Positions 60,139-64,000 of a stretch of DNA of 64,000 bases are shown here, one piece after another. The DNA is from JAFALK01 sp042701975 (GTDB lineage Bacteria > Pseudomonadota > Gammaproteobacteria > Burkholderiales > Burkholderiaceae_C). The translations under genes were made by a program, and so were the position numbers. Positions within the stretch are counted from its first letter, which is position 1. Each line of letters begins with the position of its first letter. The notes beneath the pieces are model-generated. The model was given only the letters and a program-made list of their open reading frames with translations, made no database searches and was not told the origin of the DNA. The stretch lies in the NCBI GenBank assembly GCA_042701975.1, contig CP170561.1, forward strand, positions 3,534,001 to 3,598,000. The letters are read 5' to 3'.

Positions 60139-60657
60139 ATGATGAAGTTGACCGACGACGATTTCAGCCTCTTCGGATTCCCCGCGCGCCAGCAACAGGA
60201 CTGCGCGGAGATCGATGCACGCTGGAAGCAACTGCAAGCCCAGGTCCACCCGGATCGCTTCGCGCATGAAGGCGCGGCGGCGCAGCGCGTGGCGATGCAA
60301 TGGGCGGTTCGCGTCAACGAAGCCCACAAGCGGCTGCGCGATCCGCTGGCGCGCGCCGCCTATCTGTGCGAGCTGCGCGGCGCGCCGATTCAGGCGCACG
60401 AGAACACCGCCATGCCCGCCGCCTTCCTGATGGAGCAGATGGAATGGCGCGAGGCGCTGGACGATGCCGCCACGGCGGCCGCCGTCGAATCCATCGATGC
60501 CCAAGTGGAGCAACGCGAGCATGCGCTGCTCGAAGAAGTCCGAAAGCTGCTCGATGAATCCGACAACGCCAGCGCTGCAGCGCAGAAGGTGAGGGCGCTG
60601 ATGTTCATCCAGCGTTTCCGCTCCGACATCGCCAAGCGGCTCGACAACCTCCTCTAG
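60139..60657 (+). CDS. hscB: co-chaperone HscB (Fe-S cluster delivery)
   Basis: The 172-aa J-domain protein has the HPD loop (VHPDRF, near residue 36) and a C-terminal helical domain for IscU binding (MEQMEWREAL onward). The start is the first of two ATGs at 60139/60142. No Shine-Dalgarno is present: the six Ts of the terminator directly precede it. This is the only unusual feature of the gene. Confidence 0.93.
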   Translation: MMKLTDDDFSLFGFPARQQQDCAEIDARWKQLQAQVHPDRFAHEGAAAQRVAMQWAVRVNEAHKRLRDPLARAAYLCELRGAPIQAHENTAMPAAFLMEQMEWREALDDAATAAAVESIDAQVEQREHALLEEVRKLLDESDNASAAAQKVRALMFIQRFRSDIAKRLDNLL

Positions 60658-60661
60658 AACC

Positions 60662-62518
60662 ATGGCCCTGCTGCAGATTTCCGAACCGGGCCAGTCGCCC
60701 AACCCGCACGAGCGCCGCATCGCCGTCGGCATCGACCTGGGCACGACGCATTCGCTCGTCGCCTCGGTCCGCCACGGCCATGCCGAGTGCCTGCCCGACG
60801 AACAGGGTCGTGTGATCCTGCCGTCGGCCGTGCGCTACCTCGAAGACAACGGCCGCCAGATCGGCGCCGATGCGCTGGCTGCGCAGGCCGAGGACCCGGA
60901 AAACACGCTGGTCAGCGTCAAGCGGTTCATGGGCCGCCGGCTGGCCGATGTGACTGGCGCCGAGAAGCTGCCTTACCGTTTTGAAGACACGCCGGGCATG
61001 CTGTCCATCGCCACGCGGCATGGCCTGAAATCGCCCGTCGAGGTCTCGGCCGAGATCCTGGCCACGCTGCGCTTCCGCGCGGAAGACACCTTCGCCGACG
61101 ACGTCTTCGGCGCCGTGATCACCGTGCCTGCGTACTTCGACGATGCGCAGCGCCAAGCCACCAAGGATGCCGCGCAACTGGCCGGCCTCAAGGTGCTGCG
61201 CCTGATCAACGAGCCGACGGCGGCCGCTATCGCCTATGGCCTGGACAACGCCTCGGAAGGCCTGTACGCCGTGTACGACCTCGGCGGTGGCACTTTCGAC
61301 ATCTCGCTGCTGCGTCTGACCCGGGGCGTGTTCGAGGTCGTGGCCACCGGCGGCGATGCAGCTCTCGGTGGTGACGATTTCGACCACGCACTCGCCGATT
61401 GGGCCTTGGCCCAGGCCGGCCTGAGCGCCAGGAGCGCGCGCGACAAGCGCGCCGTGCTGGTGGCCGCTCGCGCCGCCAAGGAAGCGCTGTCGAACGCCGA
61501 CGCAGTGGCGCTAACGGCCCAGCTCGATGCAGGCCCGCTCAGCGTCGGGGTCACGCGCGCCCAGTTCGAGCAAATCGCCCAGCCCCTGATCGACAAGACC
61601 CTGACCAGCGTGCGCCGCGTGCTGCGCGATGCCAAGGTCAAGGCTGACGAGGTGCACGGCACGGTCATGGTCGGTGGCTCCACTCGCATGCCTTGCGTGC
61701 GTGTCGCGGTCAGCGCATTGTTCGGTCGCGAGGTGCTGACGAACGTGAACCCGGATGAAGTCGTGGCCCTCGGCGCCGCCATCCAGGCGAACGCGCTCGC
61801 CGGCAATGGCCGCGACGGTGAGCTGCTCCTGCTCGACGTGATCCCGCTCTCGCTCGGTCTCGAAACCATGGGCGGCCTCACCGAGCGGATCATCGAACGC
61901 AACTCGACGATCCCCGTGGCCGCTGCCCAGGACTTCACCACCTTCAAGGACGGCCAGACCGCCCTGGCGCTGCACGTGGTGCAGGGCGAACGCGAACTGG
62001 TCAGCGAATGCCGATCGCTGGCGCGCTTCGAGCTGCGCGGCATCCCGCCGATGGTGGCCGGCGCGGCGCGCATCCGCGTGAGCTTCCAGGTCGATGCCGA
62101 CGGGCTGCTGAGCGTCTCGGCCAAGGAGCTGACCTCGGGCGTTGAAGCCGCCGTGCAGGTCAAGCCCAGCTATGGCCTGGCTGACGACCAGATCGCCACC
62201 ATGCTCAAGGACGGCTTCGCCAGCGCCGAGGCCGACATGGCTGCCCGCAAGCTGCGCGAAGCTCGCGTGGAAGCCGAGCGCATGGTGCTGGCCACGCACT
62301 CGGCGCTGACGGCAGACGGCGACCTGTTGGACGGGCAAGCCCGCACGGCCATTGATGATTTGATGGCCGCCTGCATCCGCGCTGCGCAAGCCGAAGACGC
62401 GGACGCGATTACCGCAGCCGTCGAAGCTCTGGCTGAAGGCACCGAGGCTTTCGCAGCCGAACGCATGAACCGCGGCATTCAGCAAGCGCTGACCGGCCGA
62501 AACATCGAGAATCTCTGA
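60662..62518 (+). CDS. hscA: Fe-S protein chaperone HscA
   Basis: The 618-aa Hsp70 homologue helps release clusters from IscU. The ATPase domain has GIDLGTTHSLVASV and the YDLGGGTFDISLL and VGGSTRMPCVRVAV loops. The substrate-binding domain starts around residue 390. It is four bases after hscB. Confidence 0.96.
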   Translation: MALLQISEPGQSPNPHERRIAVGIDLGTTHSLVASVRHGHAECLPDEQGRVILPSAVRYLEDNGRQIGADALAAQAEDPENTLVSVKRFMGRRLADVTGAEKLPYRFEDTPGMLSIATRHGLKSPVEVSAEILATLRFRAEDTFADDVFGAVITVPAYFDDAQRQATKDAAQLAGLKVLRLINEPTAAAIAYGLDNASEGLYAVYDLGGGTFDISLLRLTRGVFEVVATGGDAALGGDDFDHALADWALAQAGLSARSARDKRAVLVAARAAKEALSNADAVALTAQLDAGPLSVGVTRAQFEQIAQPLIDKTLTSVRRVLRDAKVKADEVHGTVMVGGSTRMPCVRVAVSALFGREVLTNVNPDEVVALGAAIQANALAGNGRDGELLLLDVIPLSLGLETMGGLTERIIERNSTIPVAAAQDFTTFKDGQTALALHVVQGERELVSECRSLARFELRGIPPMVAGAARIRVSFQVDADGLLSVSAKELTSGVEAAVQVKPSYGLADDQIATMLKDGFASAEADMAARKLREARVEAERMVLATHSALTADGDLLDGQARTAIDDLMAACIRAAQAEDADAITAAVEALAEGTEAFAAERMNRGIQQALTGRNIENL

Positions 62519-62854
62519 ATGCCCATCATCAAGATCTTGCCGCACGCCGAATACGCGCCGAATGGCGCCGAAGTCTCGGCCCCGCCCGGTACCTCGATCT
62601 GTGAGGCGCTGCTCGACAACGGCATCGAAATCGAGCACGCCTGCGACCAGGTCTGCGCCTGCACGACCTGCCATGTGATCGTGCGCGCCGGCGGACGCTC
62701 CCTTTCCGAGATGGAAGAGGGCGAGGAAGACATGCTGGACCGTGCCTGGGGTCTGGAGCCGGATTCACGGCTCTCGTGCCAGGCCATCCTCGGGCAAACG
62801 GACGTCACGGTCGAGATTCCGAAGTACTCGATCAATCACGCCAAAGAAAAGTGA
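62519..62854 (+). CDS. fdx: ISC-type 2Fe-2S ferredoxin
   Basis: The 111-aa ferredoxin has the cluster motif CDQVCACTTC plus a distal Cys (LSCQA), giving the four ligands of the adrenodoxin-type fold. It supplies electrons for cluster assembly. It begins directly after the hscA stop. The last four bases overlap the GTG of tsaD; no iscX gene follows. Confidence 0.95.
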   Translation: MPIIKILPHAEYAPNGAEVSAPPGTSICEALLDNGIEIEHACDQVCACTTCHVIVRAGGRSLSEMEEGEEDMLDRAWGLEPDSRLSCQAILGQTDVTVEIPKYSINHAKEK

Positions 62855-63882
62855 AGGTCCTGGGCTTCGAGTCTTCTTGTGACGAGACCGGTGTTGCGCT
62901 GGTCGAGTTCGAAGGTCAGGGCGCGCCACGTCTGCTGGCCGAGGCTCTGCACAGCCAGATCGCCATGCACCAGGCCTACGGCGGCGTGGTGCCCGAGCTG
63001 GCCTCGCGCGATCACATCCGCCGCGTGCTGCCGCTCACGCGTGAGGTGATGAAGCAATCGGGCTGTGAGCTGGCCGATGTGGACGTCATCGCTTACACAC
63101 AAGGCCCCGGTCTGGCCGGCGCGCTGCTCGTGGGCGCGGGCGTGGCTGTCTCGCTGGCCGCTGCTTTAGGCAAGCCGGCGATGGCCGTGCACCACCTCGA
63201 AGGCCATTTGCTTTCGCCATTTCTCTCGCAAGATCCGCCCGAGTTCCCCTTCGTGGCGCTGCTGGTCTCCGGCGGCCACACGCAGCTGATGCGTGTGGAT
63301 GATGTGGGCCGCTACGAGCTGCTCGGCGAAACGATCGACGACGCCGCCGGCGAGGCTTTCGACAAGAGCGCCAAGCTGCTCGGCCTGCCGTATCCCGGCG
63401 GCCCGCACCTGGCCCAGCTGGCCGAGAGCGGCAACGCGGAAGCCTTTGCGCTGCCGCGGCCGCTGCTGCATTCAGGCAAGCCGGACTTCAGCTTTGCCGG
63501 CCTCAAGACGGCCGTGCTCACGCAAGTGAAGAAGCTCGGCGAGCAGCCGACCGAGCAGCAGCGCGCTGATCTGGCCGCCTCCACGCAGGCCGCCATCGTC
63601 GAGGTGCTGCTGAAGAAGTCGATGCTGGCGCTGAAGGAGACGGGGCTCAAGCGCCTCGTCGTGGCCGGTGGCGTCGGCGCGAACAAGTCGCTGCGCGAGC
63701 AACTCAACCAGGCCTGCACCAAACGCGGCATCCGCGTGCACTACCCCGAACTGCGCCTGTGCACCGACAACGGCGCCATGATCGCCATGGCCGCTGCGCT
63801 GCGCCTGCAGCGTGGCACGGCGACCCCCTCAGAGCGCGGTGGCTTCGAAGTCCGTCCGCGTTGGAGCCTGGACAGCCTTTAA
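62851..63882 (+). CDS. tsaD: tRNA N6-threonylcarbamoyladenosine transferase TsaD
   Basis: The 343-aa enzyme transfers the threonylcarbamoyl group to tRNA A37 with TsaB and TsaE. The N-terminal VLGFESSCDETGVAL, the His of the metal site in HQAYGGVVPELASRDH, HHLEGHLLSPF and LVSGGHTQL are present. The start is GTG 62851, overlapping the fdx stop by GTGA, so it is translationally coupled to the isc operon. Confidence 0.96.
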   Translation: MKVLGFESSCDETGVALVEFEGQGAPRLLAEALHSQIAMHQAYGGVVPELASRDHIRRVLPLTREVMKQSGCELADVDVIAYTQGPGLAGALLVGAGVAVSLAAALGKPAMAVHHLEGHLLSPFLSQDPPEFPFVALLVSGGHTQLMRVDDVGRYELLGETIDDAAGEAFDKSAKLLGLPYPGGPHLAQLAESGNAEAFALPRPLLHSGKPDFSFAGLKTAVLTQVKKLGEQPTEQQRADLAASTQAAIVEVLLKKSMLALKETGLKRLVVAGGVGANKSLREQLNQACTKRGIRVHYPELRLCTDNGAMIAMAAALRLQRGTATPSERGGFEVRPRWSLDSL

Positions 63883-64000
63883 GGCCCCGCCCAGGCGCCT
63901 GAGACGGCGCTTGAAATCCAGCCACTGCCGGCCACGCGAGTGCTCGATGCGCTTCACGTCAATCAACGTGAAATCGCCGCAGGCCGAGAGCGTGTGCAAG
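63829..64000 (-). CDS. 3' part of an unidentified gene
   Basis: The frame is open from the window edge to TGA 63829-63831, with strong G/C third positions, and overlaps the end of tsaD by about 54 bp. The visible 56 residues include LSACGDFTLIDVKRIEHSRG and a basic KRRLRRLGG stretch. I do not recognise the family and the gene extends beyond the window. Confidence 0.5.
   Translation of the reverse strand, partial: LHTLSACGDFTLIDVKRIEHSRGRQWLDFKRRLRRLGGALKAVQAPTRTDFEATAL

Noticed and set aside
57750..60329. 859-codon open frame antisense to iscR-iscS-iscU-iscA
   Set aside because: It runs against four highly conserved genes and has shadow-like composition.

Overview
This 64 kb window is a compact, GC-rich piece of a bacterial chromosome. 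It has short intergenic gaps, many ATGA/GTGA stop-start overlaps and strongly G/C-biased third codon positions. The gene content points to a betaproteobacterium of the order Burkholderiales: a Bug-type tripartite tricarboxylate binding protein, an intracellular polyhydroxybutyrate depolymerase, YgfZ followed by a DUF4936 protein, zapB-like/zapA/6S RNA/EVE in a row, and an iscRSUA-hscBA-fdx operon. Genus cannot be fixed from sequence alone. I see no prophage, insertion sequence, CRISPR array, rRNA or tRNA gene.

Layout. 1-4 kb: DedA (partial), amidase AmiC, tsaE, queG and an AEC carrier. 4-9 kb: a chalcone-isomerase-like secreted protein, a Bug binding protein, xerD, MarC and isocitrate lyase aceA behind a palindromic AT-rich promoter region. 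9-17.9 kb: a TPR membrane protein, a fold-3 esterase, a thioesterase-GNAT fusion, DUF4936/ygfZ, then the run mltG-tmk-holB-pilZ-tatD-ankyrin and a 64-aa small protein. 17.9-24.8 kb: an AcpA-like phosphatase, gamma-carbonic anhydrase, Hsp33, phospholipase C, and an NR kinase-like/pnuC pair in the ftsB unit. 24.9-28.8 kb: eno, kdsA, pyrG. 28.9-32.8 kb: a 5'-truncated fatty-acid desaturase remnant, an alpha/beta hydrolase and mutS. 32.9-34.7 kb: a four-gene envelope cluster that looks metal-related (MerT-like, HMA protein, beta-barrel, Cys/Met-rich protein). 34.8-39.7 kb: a chemoreceptor, a solute-binding protein, suhB, trmJ, cysE. 39.8-40.1 kb: a decayed toxin-antitoxin locus. 40.1-46.2 kb: slyD, mogA, darP, pmbA and a TRAP transporter whose binding protein and permeases converge. 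46.3-50.4 kb: a TIGR01244 protein, yqeY, rpsU, a flavoprotein, a degenerate GGDEF protein and an EVE protein. 50.4-55.2 kb: 6S RNA, zapA, a zapB-like gene, nth, orphan rnfB, phaZ and an aspartate aminotransferase. 55.2-64 kb: uvrB, the complete isc operon, tsaD, and the 3' end of an unidentified gene.

Working together. The isc operon makes and delivers Fe-S clusters, and likely clients in the window are QueG, Nth, RnfB and ferredoxin. TsaE and TsaD are two parts of the t6A tRNA-modification machinery, and TrmJ and QueG also modify tRNA. AmiC, MltG, FtsB, ZapA, the ZapB-like protein and XerD belong to cell division and chromosome segregation. PnuC and the NadR-like kinase form a plausible nicotinamide-riboside salvage pair. 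AceA, PhaZ and the carboxylate-type uptake systems suggest growth on acetate and organic acids with PHB as a store.

I did not find a clearly new multi-gene system. The strongest leads are an intrinsic terminator sitting where the hscB ribosome-binding site should be, the aceA promoter palindromes, the metal-related envelope cluster, the NR salvage pair joined to ftsB, and two gene remnants (desaturase, toxin-antitoxin).
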